Below are positions 20,967-30,834 of a stretch of DNA of 64,000 nucleotides, piece by piece. The position numbers and the translations under genes were made by a program. The first letter of the stretch is position 1; the number at the start of each line of letters is the position of its first letter. The DNA comes from Achromobacter marplatensis (GTDB lineage: Bacteria; Pseudomonadota; Gammaproteobacteria; Burkholderiales; Burkholderiaceae_B): positions 62,001 through 126,000 of the forward strand of contig NZ_NJIG01000015.1 in assembly GCF_002209535.1 (NCBI RefSeq). The letters are read 5' to 3'. The notes beneath the pieces were generated by a model that was not told where the DNA came from, did no database searches, and worked only from the letters and a program-made list of their open reading frames with translations.

Positions 20967-20994
20967 GGGCCGGAGCTCGGGCTCCGGCCGTTTT
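20967..20994 (-). terminator. Hairpin terminator at the end of the minus-strand catabolic operon
   Basis: GGCCGGAGC (20968-20976) and GCTCCGGCC (20981-20989) pair perfectly around TCGG. On the minus strand the stem is followed by CTTTCATTTTG, a moderate T-rich tail, 31 bases beyond the M81 gene stop at 21020. On the plus strand TTTT follows, so it may work both ways. Confidence 0.7.
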
Positions 20995-21019
20995 GTCGAC
21001 AACTATTGGGCGAGAGGGA

Positions 21020-22495
21020 TTACAGCGGGTCCAACGGATAAATCGGTCGCCGCACGTGCTTGAAATCCAGCTGGCTGTAGTCAGACGTAGTCACGCCGAC
21101 GCCCGTGCATTCGATCACTTCCGTCGCCATGTCCGAGAAGCCCGCGCGCCAGTGCACGCGGCTCTTGAGCACGACATAGCGCTTTTGCAGCGGGTCGATG
21201 CCGGCCGACAGCAGGCAATTGATGTCGAAGGGCTCCTGGTGGCGCGACACCACCACGATCTCGACGCGGCCCGTGTCGATGACGACGGTCAGCCCGGTGT
21301 CGTTGCGCACGCCACGGTACATGGGGCCGCGGTTCAGGTAGACGCCATCGAACACCAGTTTCACCCGGCCAGTCACCAGCAGCGGTTCACTGGCTTCCTT
21401 GATGGCGGGCATGGGCAGTTTGCCGCCCAGTTTCAGCGTGATGGTGTTGCCCACGCCGGCAGCCGCGGCCTGTTGCGCGGCCTCCGGGTCGCAGATGGCG
21501 TAGAAGACGACGTTGTCCAGTTCCTGGCGCAACACCTCGGCCAGCACCGCGGTGGTGTCCATGGTGCCGCCGGAGCCGGTGTTGTCGAAGTGGTCCAGCA
21601 AGACAACGGGGCCCTGTTCAATCGATTTTGCGCGCGCGATGGTGGGCGAGAGCGGTTCGGGGTGGAACACCCAGTCCGCGCGGCCGGCCCAAGCGCGTTC
21701 CAGCAGTTCGTCGCGGTACTGCCGCGCTTCGTCGGGCTTGCCGTCCGTACAGACGACGGCGCTCAGGCCGGCTTCGCGGATGTCGGCATGCGGGAACCCC
21801 ACGAAGACGGACGCCGCCAGCACGCCGTTGGCCTCCAGTTCCTTGCAGCGTTCCTGCAGGGGCTTGTTGGGCGCGGCATGGGTGCCCTGGCACATGATGT
21901 GCGGCAGCATCGGCTTGTTGGCCCAGCTCATGACGGGGTTGATCTCGCCCTTGAGCGTGCGCACGATCACGTTGGCAGCGCGGACGCCGGCCTCGCGGAT
22001 ATCCACGTGCGGATAGGTGTGGAAGCCGCTGATGACGGTGGCGTTGTCGACGATGTCGTCATAGATGTTGGCATGCATGTCCAGCGTGACGGCCACCGGC
22101 GTCTTGGGATCGATCTCGCGCAGGCGGCGCAGCAGGTCGCCTTCGGCGTCTTCCACGCCCTCGGCGACCATGGCGCCGTGCAGGTCCAGCAGGATTGCGT
22201 CGAAGCCGCCCAGCTTGACCTGGTCCAGGACCAGCTTGCACAGCCGTTCATGCGTGTCGGCGCTGGCGGGGCCGCTGGGCCAGGACTCGGCCGCCACGGG
22301 CACGACGATTTCGGCGCCTTCGCGGCGGGCCACTTCGATATAGCCGCCCAATCCGCTGTCGGTGTTCTCGTAAGCCTTGATGGCGCGCTCGCCCTCCAGG
22401 ATTTCGGGGTTGCCGCGAAAAAAGCGTTCAAGCGGGGTCGGCACGGGCGAATACGTATTCGTCTCGTGCTTGATCATTGCCAAAAGCCAACGCAT
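21020..22495 (-). CDS. M81 family metallohydrolase (MlrC-like), copy 1
   Basis: The 491-residue protein belongs to the MlrC/DUF1485 family, zinc-dependent enzymes whose best-known member cleaves linearised microcystin fragments. The HETNTYSP motif is at residues 10-17, with metal-site segments DLHGAM (104-109) and DMHAN (139-143). No signal peptide is seen, so it acts in the cytoplasm on imported substrate. It is the last gene of an operon that also holds an amidase, an ABC importer and a second M81 gene. Real substrate is unknown; a peptide or cyclic amide is the reasonable class. Confidence 0.87.
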   Translation of the reverse strand: MRWLLAMIKHETNTYSPVPTPLERFFRGNPEILEGERAIKAYENTDSGLGGYIEVARREGAEIVVPVAAESWPSGPASADTHERLCKLVLDQVKLGGFDAILLDLHGAMVAEGVEDAEGDLLRRLREIDPKTPVAVTLDMHANIYDDIVDNATVISGFHTYPHVDIREAGVRAANVIVRTLKGEINPVMSWANKPMLPHIMCQGTHAAPNKPLQERCKELEANGVLAASVFVGFPHADIREAGLSAVVCTDGKPDEARQYRDELLERAWAGRADWVFHPEPLSPTIARAKSIEQGPVVLLDHFDNTGSGGTMDTTAVLAEVLRQELDNVVFYAICDPEAAQQAAAAGVGNTITLKLGGKLPMPAIKEASEPLLVTGRVKLVFDGVYLNRGPMYRGVRNDTGLTVVIDTGRVEIVVVSRHQEPFDINCLLSAGIDPLQKRYVVLKSRVHWRAGFSDMATEVIECTGVGVTTSDYSQLDFKHVRRPIYPLDPL

Positions 22496-22523
22496 GGGAA
22501 TTCCTGTGGGTTGCTGTGGAAAG

Positions 22524-23933
22524 TCAGTTTGCTTGGGGCGGCTGGGGCCACGGGTGCTGCGCGGGGCGCATCTGTTCCCAGGCGCGCGCCACGCGCAGCA
22601 CGCCCAGGTCGTCGAATCGCGTGCCGGCGATCTGCAGCCCGATGGGCAGGCCGGCCCGCGTGTAGCCGCAATTGACCGACGCGGCGGGCTGTTCGCTCAT
22701 GTTGAAGGGCAGCGTGAAGCCGATGTGGTGCATGGTGGTGGCGACTTCATTGGTGGGCGACGGCCATTCGGCGTTGTAGGCCACCACGGGCGCGACGGGC
22801 GACAGCACGTAGTCGAACGGGGCGCAGGCCGCGACCGTCTTGGCGCGCACGTTCAGCGTTTCGTAGTAGCTGCGGAACACGGCTTCGCCGGACTGGCCGC
22901 CGCCGCTTTCCGCCCAGGCCCGGATGAACGGCAGGATCTTCGCGCGGCGCGCCTCGGGCAGCGCGGCCAGGTCAATCGCCGAGCGCGTGCGCCAGAAGCG
23001 GTCCACGCCGTCCAGCATGTCGGGCGTCATCCACGGCAGCATGGGGGTGACGATGGCGCCGGCGGCCTCGAAGGCGTGCGCGGCGGCTTGCACCGCGTCG
23101 CGCACTTCCGGGTCTAACGGCAGGCCGCAGCCGGCGTCCATCAAGAGGCCGATGCGCAGGCCGCGCACGTCCTGCGCCAGGTTCAGCCAGTCGAAGTCCT
23201 GGAATGGCAGGCTCATGTGGTCGCGCGCGTCAGGTTGCGACAGCACGCCCATCATCAGCGCGGTATCCGTAATGGTGCGGGTCATGGGGCCCGCGCAGCG
23301 GCCCATGAACGGCGGATCGATCGGGATGCGGCCCAGGCTGGGCTTGAGCGTGGCGATGCCGCACCAGGCGGCCGGCAGGCGGACCGAGCCCCCGATGTCG
23401 GTGCCGATGTGCAGCGGGCCATAGCCGGCGGCGGCAGCGGCGCCGGCTCCCGCGCTGGAGCCGCCGGGGTTCTTGGACAGGTCCCAGGGGTTGCGCGTCA
23501 ATTCATGGAAGCTGGACAGACCCGAGGACAGCATGCCGTAGTCGGGCATGGTGGTCTTGCCCAGCAGCACCGCGCCGGCTTCGCGCATGCGGGCGGCCGG
23601 GGGCGCGTCGGCGGTAGCCGGGGTCAGGTCGGTCGCAGCTGTGCCCAGCGGAATGGGCGTGCCGCGTGTGGCGATGTTCTCTTTGATGGTGGCGGGCACG
23701 CCGTCCAGCGTGTAGCCGCCTGCGGATTGCGGTTCGCCTTTCATCCAGCGGGCTTCGGACGCCCGGGCCATCGCCAGCGCGCCTTCCGGGTCCAGTGCGT
23801 AGGTAGCCTTCAGGTGCGGTTCCCAGCGTTCGATATGCTCCAGCACGGAGCGCGTGGCTTCAACGGGCGACAGCGTCTTGTTGCGGTAGGCGTGCAGCAG
23901 TTCCTGGGCAGACAATTCATGCGGTTGTGGCAT
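22524..23933 (-). CDS. Amidase (amidase-signature family)
   Basis: The 469-residue enzyme carries the Ser-cisSer-Lys triad: K84 in TIKENI, S159/S160 in GGSSAG, and the nucleophile about S183 in IGGSVRLPA. These are diagnostic of amidase-signature hydrolases, which cleave C-N amide bonds. No secretion signal is present. It follows the ABC ATPase gene by 36 bases and precedes M81 copy 1 by 28 bases, so it probably works on the same imported compound. The GatA subunit is unlikely because gatB and gatC are absent. Confidence 0.88.
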   Translation of the reverse strand: MPQPHELSAQELLHAYRNKTLSPVEATRSVLEHIERWEPHLKATYALDPEGALAMARASEARWMKGEPQSAGGYTLDGVPATIKENIATRGTPIPLGTAATDLTPATADAPPAARMREAGAVLLGKTTMPDYGMLSSGLSSFHELTRNPWDLSKNPGGSSAGAGAAAAAGYGPLHIGTDIGGSVRLPAAWCGIATLKPSLGRIPIDPPFMGRCAGPMTRTITDTALMMGVLSQPDARDHMSLPFQDFDWLNLAQDVRGLRIGLLMDAGCGLPLDPEVRDAVQAAAHAFEAAGAIVTPMLPWMTPDMLDGVDRFWRTRSAIDLAALPEARRAKILPFIRAWAESGGGQSGEAVFRSYYETLNVRAKTVAACAPFDYVLSPVAPVVAYNAEWPSPTNEVATTMHHIGFTLPFNMSEQPAASVNCGYTRAGLPIGLQIAGTRFDDLGVLRVARAWEQMRPAQHPWPQPPQAN

Positions 23934-23969
23934 CTCGGTTCCAGTGTGCGGAGGAAAGCAGTCAGGGCA

Positions 23970-25667
23970 TCAGGGCGCAGGCGCGTGCGCCAGGGTGGCC
24001 GCGACGGGCCGGAAATTGCGGAAGTCCCAGTCGCGTCCGGGCGCCGCGTCGATCAGGGCGCGGGTGTATTCGTGGCGCGGCTCGGTCAGCACGGTTTCGG
24101 CGGAGCCGGTCTCGACCACCTTGCCGCGCTGCATGACCATGATGGTGTCGCAGATCTGCGCGGCTACGCGCAGGTCGTGCGTGATGAACAGCACGCCGAC
24201 GCCGGTGCGCTGGCGTACTTGCTCCAGCAGTTCCAGCACCTGCGCCTGCACCGATACGTCCAGCGCCGATACGGCTTCGTCGGCCACCAGGATCTCCGGG
24301 TCCATGACAAGCGCGCGCGCGATGCAGATGCGCTGGCGCTGGCCGCCGGAGAACTGGTGCGGATAGCGCTGCATCGCGTCCGGGCTCAGGCCCACGACGG
24401 TCAGCGTTTCGCCCGCGCGCTTGAGCGCCTGTTCGCGCGGCATGCCGAAGTTGAGCAGGCCTTCGATGATGGATTCGCCTACCGTGCGGCGCGGGTTGAG
24501 CGAGCGGTAGGGGTCCTGGAACACGATCTGGATGCGGCGGCGCACGGGGCGCAGCGCCGACCCCGACAGCGTGCTCAGGTCTTCGCCGCCCATCATCATG
24601 TGGCCGGCGGTGGGTTCGATCAGGCGCACGATGCAGCGCGCCACCGTGGACTTGCCCGAGCCGGATTCTCCGACGATGCCCAGGATCTCGCCTTTGCGCA
24701 GCGTCAGGTTCACATCGGTGGCGGCGATGACGTTTTGCGCCGCCTTGCGGGAAAACAGGGAATGCTTGCCGGCGTAGGTGCGGCCCAGTCCTTTGACGTG
24801 CAGGACCAGTTGCCCATCGGGCGCGTCGCGGCGAGTGGGCACCAGGCTGGGCACGGACGACACCAGGCGCCGGGTATAGGACTGCTTGGGTTCGGCCAGA
24901 ATCTCGTTGCGGGTGCCGCTTTCGATCAGGTCCCCGCGGTTCATCACCACGATGCGGTCCGCGATCTCGGCGACCACACCGAAGTCGTGCGTGATGAACA
25001 GCACGGCGGTCTGGTGCTTGACCTGCAGTTCCTTGATCAGCGCCAGGATCTGCTTTTGCGTCGTCACGTCCAGGGCGGTCGTGGGTTCGTCGGCGATCAG
25101 CAGCTTGGGTTCCAGGATCAGCGCCATTGCGATCACGATGCGTTGGCGCTGGCCGCCGGACAACTGGTGGGGATAGGCGTCAAAGATGCGTTCGACGTCC
25201 GGCAGGTGCACCGATCGGAACATGTCCAGCACCTTGGCGCGGCGCTCGGCCGCACTCATGTTCTTGCGGTGCAGGCGCAGCACTTCATCGACCTGCTTGC
25301 CCACCGTATGCACGGGGTTCAGCGCGGTCATGGGTTCCTGGAACACCATCGCCATGCGGGTGGCGCGCATTTCGCGCAGCCGGCGTTGCGAGGCCGTGGC
25401 CACGTCTTCGCCTTCGACGCGGATGGATCCGGCGCTGATGGACAGGATGCCCGGGGGCAGCAGGCCCATCACGGCCAGCGACGTGACGGACTTGCCCGAA
25501 CCGGACTCGCCGACCACGCACACGGTTTCGCCGGCATGCACGTCCAGGCTCAGGTTGCGAACGACGCGGTTGCCCGCGCCGCCGACTTCCACCGACAGGT
25601 TGCGGATGGCCAGGATGGCGGACGAGGTATCGCCCGCGGGGGGAGTGGGGGAATAAGTCATCGGCAT
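23970..25667 (-). CDS. ABC transporter ATP-binding protein, double domain (DppD-DppF fused type)
   Basis: The 565-residue protein contains two full nucleotide-binding domains. The first has Walker A GESGSGKS at 53-60 and signature LSGGQRQR; the second has another GESGSGKS near residue 335 and signature FSGGQRQR. The second Walker B reads ADEAVSALD, with alanine where proline is usual, but the catalytic glutamate is kept. Such fused ATPases (as in GsiA) power peptide/nickel-type importers. The start overlaps the stop of the preceding permease gene by one base, indicating coupling. Confidence 0.92.
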   Translation of the reverse strand: MPMTYSPTPPAGDTSSAILAIRNLSVEVGGAGNRVVRNLSLDVHAGETVCVVGESGSGKSVTSLAVMGLLPPGILSISAGSIRVEGEDVATASQRRLREMRATRMAMVFQEPMTALNPVHTVGKQVDEVLRLHRKNMSAAERRAKVLDMFRSVHLPDVERIFDAYPHQLSGGQRQRIVIAMALILEPKLLIADEPTTALDVTTQKQILALIKELQVKHQTAVLFITHDFGVVAEIADRIVVMNRGDLIESGTRNEILAEPKQSYTRRLVSSVPSLVPTRRDAPDGQLVLHVKGLGRTYAGKHSLFSRKAAQNVIAATDVNLTLRKGEILGIVGESGSGKSTVARCIVRLIEPTAGHMMMGGEDLSTLSGSALRPVRRRIQIVFQDPYRSLNPRRTVGESIIEGLLNFGMPREQALKRAGETLTVVGLSPDAMQRYPHQFSGGQRQRICIARALVMDPEILVADEAVSALDVSVQAQVLELLEQVRQRTGVGVLFITHDLRVAAQICDTIMVMQRGKVVETGSAETVLTEPRHEYTRALIDAAPGRDWDFRNFRPVAATLAHAPAP

Positions 25668-26572
25668 CAGATCCTGCGCACCATTTTGGGGTCCAGCGCA
25701 TCGCGCAGGGCGTCGCCCAGGATGTTCACGCTAAGCACCGTCAGCGACAGGAACAGTCCGGGAAAGAGAATCAGGCCGGGCAGCATGCGGAAGTACATGC
25801 GGCCTTCGGACATGATGTTGCCCCAGGAGGCGATTTCAGGCGGAATGCCCGCGCCCAGGAAGCTCAGGATGGCTTCGGTCAGCATGGCGGAGGCGAACAC
25901 GTAGGTGCCCTGCACGGTCAGCGGCGCGATGGTGCTGGGCACCATGTGGCGCCACAGCAGCAGCGGCAGCGGCGTGCCCAGCGCCAGCGCGGCTTCGACA
26001 TAGGGTTCGCCGCGCACCGTCAGGATCTGGCCGCGCACCAACCGCACTACCCGCGGGATCTCGGGGATGGTGATGGCGACCAGCACGGTGGTGATGCTGG
26101 CGCCGGTGACCGAGACCAGGGCGATCGCCAGCAGGATGCCGGGGATCGCCATGATGGCGTCCATCGTGCGCATGATGAACCCGTCCAGCGTCCGGAACCA
26201 GCCGGCGATCACACCGATGACCAGTCCGATGGCGACGCTGACGACGGCGGCGCCCAGGCCCGCGATCAGCGAGATGCGGGCGCCGTAGGCCACGCGCGAC
26301 CAGACGTCGCGGCCGAAGGCGTCGGTGCCAAGCAGATAGTCGGTGAAGGGCTGCTTGAGCCGCGCGCCCGGGTTGATGAAGGTGGGGTCCACCGTGCCCA
26401 GGAGCGGGGCGAACAGCGCGATGGCGACGATGGTGACCAGCACCACCAGCGCCAGCATGACCGGCCAGCTCTTTAAGCCCTGGCGGATTTGCCGCCAGGC
26501 GGTGACTTGAGGGTTGCCGCCTCCGGGAAGGTCGGCGGCCGCTTGCACGGCGGCGTCGGTTGGCGTTTGCAT
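25667..26572 (-). CDS. ABC transporter permease, DppC type
   Basis: The 301-residue membrane protein has an N-terminal helix (about residues 35-57), the oligopeptide-permease N-terminal region with LLGTDAFGRDVWSR, and a block of five further helices. The EAA loop lies near residues 190-210 (EAALALG). It is the second permease of the peptide-type importer. It starts 9 bases after the DppB-type gene ends and overlaps the ATPase gene. Confidence 0.92.
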   Translation of the reverse strand: MQTPTDAAVQAAADLPGGGNPQVTAWRQIRQGLKSWPVMLALVVLVTIVAIALFAPLLGTVDPTFINPGARLKQPFTDYLLGTDAFGRDVWSRVAYGARISLIAGLGAAVVSVAIGLVIGVIAGWFRTLDGFIMRTMDAIMAIPGILLAIALVSVTGASITTVLVAITIPEIPRVVRLVRGQILTVRGEPYVEAALALGTPLPLLLWRHMVPSTIAPLTVQGTYVFASAMLTEAILSFLGAGIPPEIASWGNIMSEGRMYFRMLPGLILFPGLFLSLTVLSVNILGDALRDALDPKMVRRI

Positions 26573-26581
26573 GGGGCGGCC

Positions 26582-27523
26582 TCAGTATCGGATACGCGGG
26601 TCGAACACCGTGTAGGCGCAATCGACAACCAGATTGATGAACACGTAGACGAACGCGAAGAACAGCGTCAGCCCCTGAATGACGGGATAGTCGCGTGCCA
26701 GCACGGCTTCCACCACCAGCCGACCCAGGCCGGGGATGTTGAATACCGATTCGGTCACCACCACGCCGCTGATCAGAAGCGCGATGCCCAGGCCCACCAC
26801 CGTGGCGATGGGCACGGCGGCGTTACGCAACGCGTGGCCAAGCAGCACGCCGGTTTCACCCAGGCCCTTGGAGCGGGCGGTGCGGATGAAGTCTTCGCCC
26901 ATGACCTCGATGACGCTGGTGCGCGTGATGCGCGCGATCAGCGCCACGTAGACCGTGGACAGGGCGAGCGACGGCAGGATGAGCCGGTGCAGATAGAGCC
27001 AGAAGCCCTTTTCCAGCGGCACGTAGCCCTGCACGTTGAACCAGCCCAGCTTGATGGCGAAGAGCCATATCAGCAGGTAGCCCGTGACGAACACCGGCAC
27101 CGAGAAGCCCAGCACCGAAAAGCCCATCACGGCGCGGTCCAGCAGCTTGCCCTGCCGCCACGCCGCCAGGATGCCCAGCGGAATGGCGACGACGAGGGTG
27201 AACAGCAGGGTCAGCACCGCCAGGCTCAGCGAGGGTTCGAGGCGTTGCGCGATCAGTTTGGTGACCGGTACGCCGGACATGAGCGAAGTGCCCAAGTCGC
27301 CTTGCAGGAGCTTGCCGCCCCAGATGAAGAACTGCTTGATGACCGGTTGGTCCAGGCCCATCGTCTGTTGTATCTGAGCGATACGTTCAGGCGTGGCGCC
27401 GTCGCCCGCCATGATGATGGCCGGATCTCCCGGGCTGAAACGCAATATCGCGAAGACCACCACCGCGACCATCACCAGAACGGGGATGGTCGCGAGGAGC
27501 CGGCGTGAGACGAATGCCAGCAT
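26582..27523 (-). CDS. ABC transporter permease, DppB type
   Basis: The 313-residue protein has six predicted membrane helices, the first at about residues 9-30, with the DppB landmarks FSPGDPA near residue 30 and EVMGEDFIRTARSKGL (EAA-loop region) near 190. It would pair with the DppC-type subunit. The gene follows the binding-protein gene by 26 bases. Confidence 0.92.
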   Translation of the reverse strand: MLAFVSRRLLATIPVLVMVAVVVFAILRFSPGDPAIIMAGDGATPERIAQIQQTMGLDQPVIKQFFIWGGKLLQGDLGTSLMSGVPVTKLIAQRLEPSLSLAVLTLLFTLVVAIPLGILAAWRQGKLLDRAVMGFSVLGFSVPVFVTGYLLIWLFAIKLGWFNVQGYVPLEKGFWLYLHRLILPSLALSTVYVALIARITRTSVIEVMGEDFIRTARSKGLGETGVLLGHALRNAAVPIATVVGLGIALLISGVVVTESVFNIPGLGRLVVEAVLARDYPVIQGLTLFFAFVYVFINLVVDCAYTVFDPRIRY

Positions 27524-27549
27524 GTATTTCCCCCTGAACTACTTGCCCT

Positions 27550-29115
27550 TTAAGGGGCTTTTTTGACGTTCCAGAACGCGAAGACCGGTGCATGCACCAG
27601 GCCGGAGAGCTTGGTCGAGTAGACGGTCGGCACGGACATCTGGCCCAGCGGCACGTACAGGCCTTCGTCGATGCCGATGCGCTGCAGTTCGTCGGCGATC
27701 TTCTTCTGCTCGGCAGGGTCGGACGTCAGGGCGAACTTGGTGCGCAGTTCTTCCACCTGCGGGAAGTCGGGCCAGCCAAACCACGCGTTGTCGCCGTTGG
27801 CGGCGGCGGGCGCGGAGCGGACCGGGTCCATCACGTCGGTGGCATACCAGTTGGTGTTGTGGATGTTCCAGCCGCCTTCAGCCGGTGCGGCCTTGGACGC
27901 ACGGCGGGTGGCCACACTTTGCCAGTCCATCGCGGCCAGGTTGACGTTGAAGCCGGCCTTGCGCAGCGCCTGGGCCATCACCACCGGCTGGGCGGACAGC
28001 GTGCCCACGTCGGTTGCGTGCATGACGAGGATGGGCGTGTTGTCGTAGCCCGCTTCCTTCAGCAGCGCCTTGGCCTTTTCGATGTTCGACGGGACGACCA
28101 CGTCCTTGCCGATATCGGATTCCATCGGCGTGCCGCAACCCCACAGCGAGGCGCACGTCTTCCAGTATTTCGGATTGCCGACCAGCGCCTTCATCACGTC
28201 TTCCTGGCCGATGGCGTACATCGCGGCCTGGCGGATCTTCTTGTTGTTGAAGGGCGGGTACTTGAAATTGAAGCGGTACATCGTGAAGTAGCCGACCGGG
28301 CTGAGCGACTCTTCCTTCAGGTCCTTGTTGCCTTCGATCATCGGCAGCAGGTCGTAAGGGAATTGCTCGACGAAATCGATTTCGCCGCCCAACAGCGCGT
28401 TGGCGGTGGTCAGGGCGTCAGGCATGACGTCCCATTCGACCTTGTCCACGTTCACGACCTTGCCGCCCGCCAGGCCGCTTGCGGGCTCTTTGCGCGGCAC
28501 GTAGTCGGCGTACTTGGCGTAGACGGTCTTCACGCCCGGCTTGAATTCGATGACCTTGAACGGGCCCGAACCGGTCATGTCGGTGATCGGCTGGCCGATG
28601 GCCTGTTCGGCGATGCGCTTGGGCATCATGAACGGCGCGGTGCCGGTGGGCTTGGACAGGGCGCGCAGCGCCAGGTCCGTGGGTTCCTTCATGACGATGC
28701 GAAAGCTATTGTCGTCAATGACTTCGATCTTGTCGGTGAACTTCAGCAGCGTGCGGCCCATGCCGTCGCCCGCCGCCCAGCGCTTGATCGACGCCACGCA
28801 GTCTTCGGAGGTCACGGGCTTGCCGTCATGCCATTTCTGGCCCGCGCGCAACGTCATCGTGTAGGTCTTGCCGTCGGGCGAGACCTCCCACTTTTCCAGC
28901 ATCTGGGGCTGGATCTTGTTGTCGGCGTCGGTGGCCAGCAAGGTGTCGTAGATCATGTAGCCGTGCCACGTCGTGATGTACGCGGTAGTGGCGTGCGGAT
29001 CGGTCAACCGCAATGGCGAGTGCATGACGGACTTGATGACGGTTTCGGCGTAAGCGCCGTGAGCCATCATCAGCGTTGCACCGGCCAGCGCGGCCGCTCG
29101 GACAAACTTGAGCAT
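27550..29115 (-). CDS. ABC transporter substrate-binding protein, family 5 (peptide type)
   Basis: The 521-residue protein has a signal peptide (residues 1-23, AHGAYA before the cut) and the family-5 fold marked by the segment QPQMLEKWEVSPDGKTYTM. It has no lipobox cysteine and would be a free periplasmic protein. Family-5 proteins bind peptides, nickel, glutathione, opines or sugars, so the ligand cannot be assigned. Its position after an M81 gene and before two permeases makes it the capture subunit of this importer. Confidence 0.92.
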   Translation of the reverse strand: MLKFVRAAALAGATLMMAHGAYAETVIKSVMHSPLRLTDPHATTAYITTWHGYMIYDTLLATDADNKIQPQMLEKWEVSPDGKTYTMTLRAGQKWHDGKPVTSEDCVASIKRWAAGDGMGRTLLKFTDKIEVIDDNSFRIVMKEPTDLALRALSKPTGTAPFMMPKRIAEQAIGQPITDMTGSGPFKVIEFKPGVKTVYAKYADYVPRKEPASGLAGGKVVNVDKVEWDVMPDALTTANALLGGEIDFVEQFPYDLLPMIEGNKDLKEESLSPVGYFTMYRFNFKYPPFNNKKIRQAAMYAIGQEDVMKALVGNPKYWKTCASLWGCGTPMESDIGKDVVVPSNIEKAKALLKEAGYDNTPILVMHATDVGTLSAQPVVMAQALRKAGFNVNLAAMDWQSVATRRASKAAPAEGGWNIHNTNWYATDVMDPVRSAPAAANGDNAWFGWPDFPQVEELRTKFALTSDPAEQKKIADELQRIGIDEGLYVPLGQMSVPTVYSTKLSGLVHAPVFAFWNVKKAP

Positions 29116-29196
29116 GGAGATTCCCCTTGAAGCGTAGTGAGCGGCACTGTCGGCCGCTACGTCGTTAACGCGCCGCGCGATGGCGGCGTGCGAGGG

Positions 29197-30705
29197 TCAG
29201 GCTGTCGCGGGCCGGCCCGAAAACACCGGTCCGCAAGGCGCCATTCTGATGCCGGGACGCAACCGTGTCCATGGTTGTTTTGCCGCATCCATCAGCATGG
29301 AGCCGGGGGCGGCGCACACCAGGATCGTCTGCGCGATGGACGTGAAATCCGCACGGAAGTGCGCCGAACTCTTCACCACCAGAATCGCGGCGCGCGAGGG
29401 TTCGACGCCCGCGAACCGGAACATCTCCTGGTCCGCCATCTGCACCTTGTTTGAGGCGACGATGATGCGCACCCCGCCCACACGCAGGCAGGCGCTGGGG
29501 CCCAGGTCCATGTGGAATCCGCGGTAGAACGCGCCGTGCGTATCGAAGCGCCCGTCTGAAGTTTTCTCGACAATGAATTCGCTGTCCAGCGGTTCGTCGT
29601 CGGGAATACCCGAGTGTCCACCCAGTGCAATCCGGACTTTATTGCCGACGCCCGCGCGGTGCGCGGCGAGCGCGGCGGCCGGGTCCACGATCAGACCGAT
29701 GGAAGCATCGCGCGCATCGTGCCGGATCAGCGCGCGCAGCACGCCGGTGGTGTCGGAACTGCCGCCCGCGCCGGGGTTGTCCTGCGCGTCGGCGATAACG
29801 ACGGGCTTGCGGGCGTCTTGCGCCAGCCGCATGGCTTCCTGCACGGCTTCGTCGGGGGTGTAGAGCCTGCCGCCGAAGTCGCGTTCGGCGTTCAGCACGG
29901 CGCGCGCCATTTCCGCGGCTGCCGCGTCGGCGTCGGCCTGCGTAGTGCCGTAGGCCCATACCGTCGGCGCGCATTCGGGGAAGTCTGCGGCGGGAAAGCC
30001 CGTGGCGAACGACAGGCTCGTCGCGCCGCGCGATTCGATCTCGCCCACCAGTTCGTACAGGCTGCGCGAGGGTTCGATATCGGTGGACTGCCAGCACAGC
30101 GAAATCAGGTAGGGCAGGGTGCGCAGCGATGCATAGGGCCGCGGCACGCCGGCCAGCCGCAATGACAGCAGCGCTGCCGCGCGCTGCCCAGTCTCGGCCA
30201 TGTCGATGTGGGGATAGGTGCGGTAGCAGACCAGCGCGTCGGCGTGGCGCACCATGGCGCGGGTCACGTTGGCGTGCAGGTCCAGGCTGGCGACCACAGG
30301 CACGTGGGGCCCGACGAGTTCCCGCACGCGCTTGAGCAGTTCGCCTTCGCCGTCGTCCAGGTGTTCGGTGACCATGGCGCCGTGCAGGTCCAGGTATACG
30401 CCGTCCAGCGGCATCGCCGCCGACAAGCCTTGAAGGATCATCGCGCTGATGCGTTCGAACGCGTCCCGGGTGACCGGCCCCGACGGGCTGGCGGCGGCCC
30501 AGGTGGTGGGCACCAGCGTGTGCTGCCCCATGGCTTCGATGAAGCCCGCCACAGGAATGTTCGCGCCGGCGACGGCGGCGAACATCGCGGGCCCGCTGAC
30601 AAGGCGGGGCCAGCCTCCGCCCTTCTCGGCAAAGTCTTCCCACGTGGCGCGCGAGGGCGCGAACGTATTGGTCTCGTGCTGAAAACCGCCAATCCCGATG
30701 CGCAT
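29197..30705 (-). CDS. M81 family metallohydrolase (MlrC-like), copy 2
   Basis: Starting at the ATG at 30705 the product has 502 residues and opens MRIGIGGFQHETNTFAP, with the M81 motif at residues 10-17. Metal-site segments are DLHGAM (106-111) and DLHAN (142-146). It is clearly diverged from copy 1, so this is not a recent duplication. A start at 30756 is possible but adds residues not seen in relatives. The two copies flank the transporter genes, which suggests two related hydrolytic steps or two related substrates. Confidence 0.86.
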   Translation of the reverse strand: MRIGIGGFQHETNTFAPSRATWEDFAEKGGGWPRLVSGPAMFAAVAGANIPVAGFIEAMGQHTLVPTTWAAASPSGPVTRDAFERISAMILQGLSAAMPLDGVYLDLHGAMVTEHLDDGEGELLKRVRELVGPHVPVVASLDLHANVTRAMVRHADALVCYRTYPHIDMAETGQRAAALLSLRLAGVPRPYASLRTLPYLISLCWQSTDIEPSRSLYELVGEIESRGATSLSFATGFPAADFPECAPTVWAYGTTQADADAAAAEMARAVLNAERDFGGRLYTPDEAVQEAMRLAQDARKPVVIADAQDNPGAGGSSDTTGVLRALIRHDARDASIGLIVDPAAALAAHRAGVGNKVRIALGGHSGIPDDEPLDSEFIVEKTSDGRFDTHGAFYRGFHMDLGPSACLRVGGVRIIVASNKVQMADQEMFRFAGVEPSRAAILVVKSSAHFRADFTSIAQTILVCAAPGSMLMDAAKQPWTRLRPGIRMAPCGPVFSGRPATA

Positions 30706-30777
30706 CTGGCATCCCCTTGTCGTCTTGATGTTCGGAAGGCGCGGGAACGACGCCACGCCTAAGTCAGTACTCCCATG

Positions 30778-30830
30778 GCGCCCCCTTGAGGGGGCCCGCC
30801 TCAGGGGGGAGCGCGCAGCGCCTCGGGGGT
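30778..30830. repeat. C/G-tract intergenic repeat module
   Basis: The stretch has CCCCCT/AGGGGG arms around TG, then CGCCTCAGGGGGGAGCGCGCAG and a CTCGGGGGTGGG end. It resembles, without being identical to, the 81-bp unit at 13623-13784. It lies inside the operon between the aldehyde dehydrogenase and M81 copy 2 genes and may form a hairpin in the transcript. Confidence 0.5.
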
Positions 30831-30834
30831 GGGT

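Noticed and set aside
24061..24110. Loss of function in the second ATPase domain (ADEAVSALD region)
   Set aside because: Only the proline of ADEP is changed; the catalytic glutamate, Walker A and signature motifs are intact.
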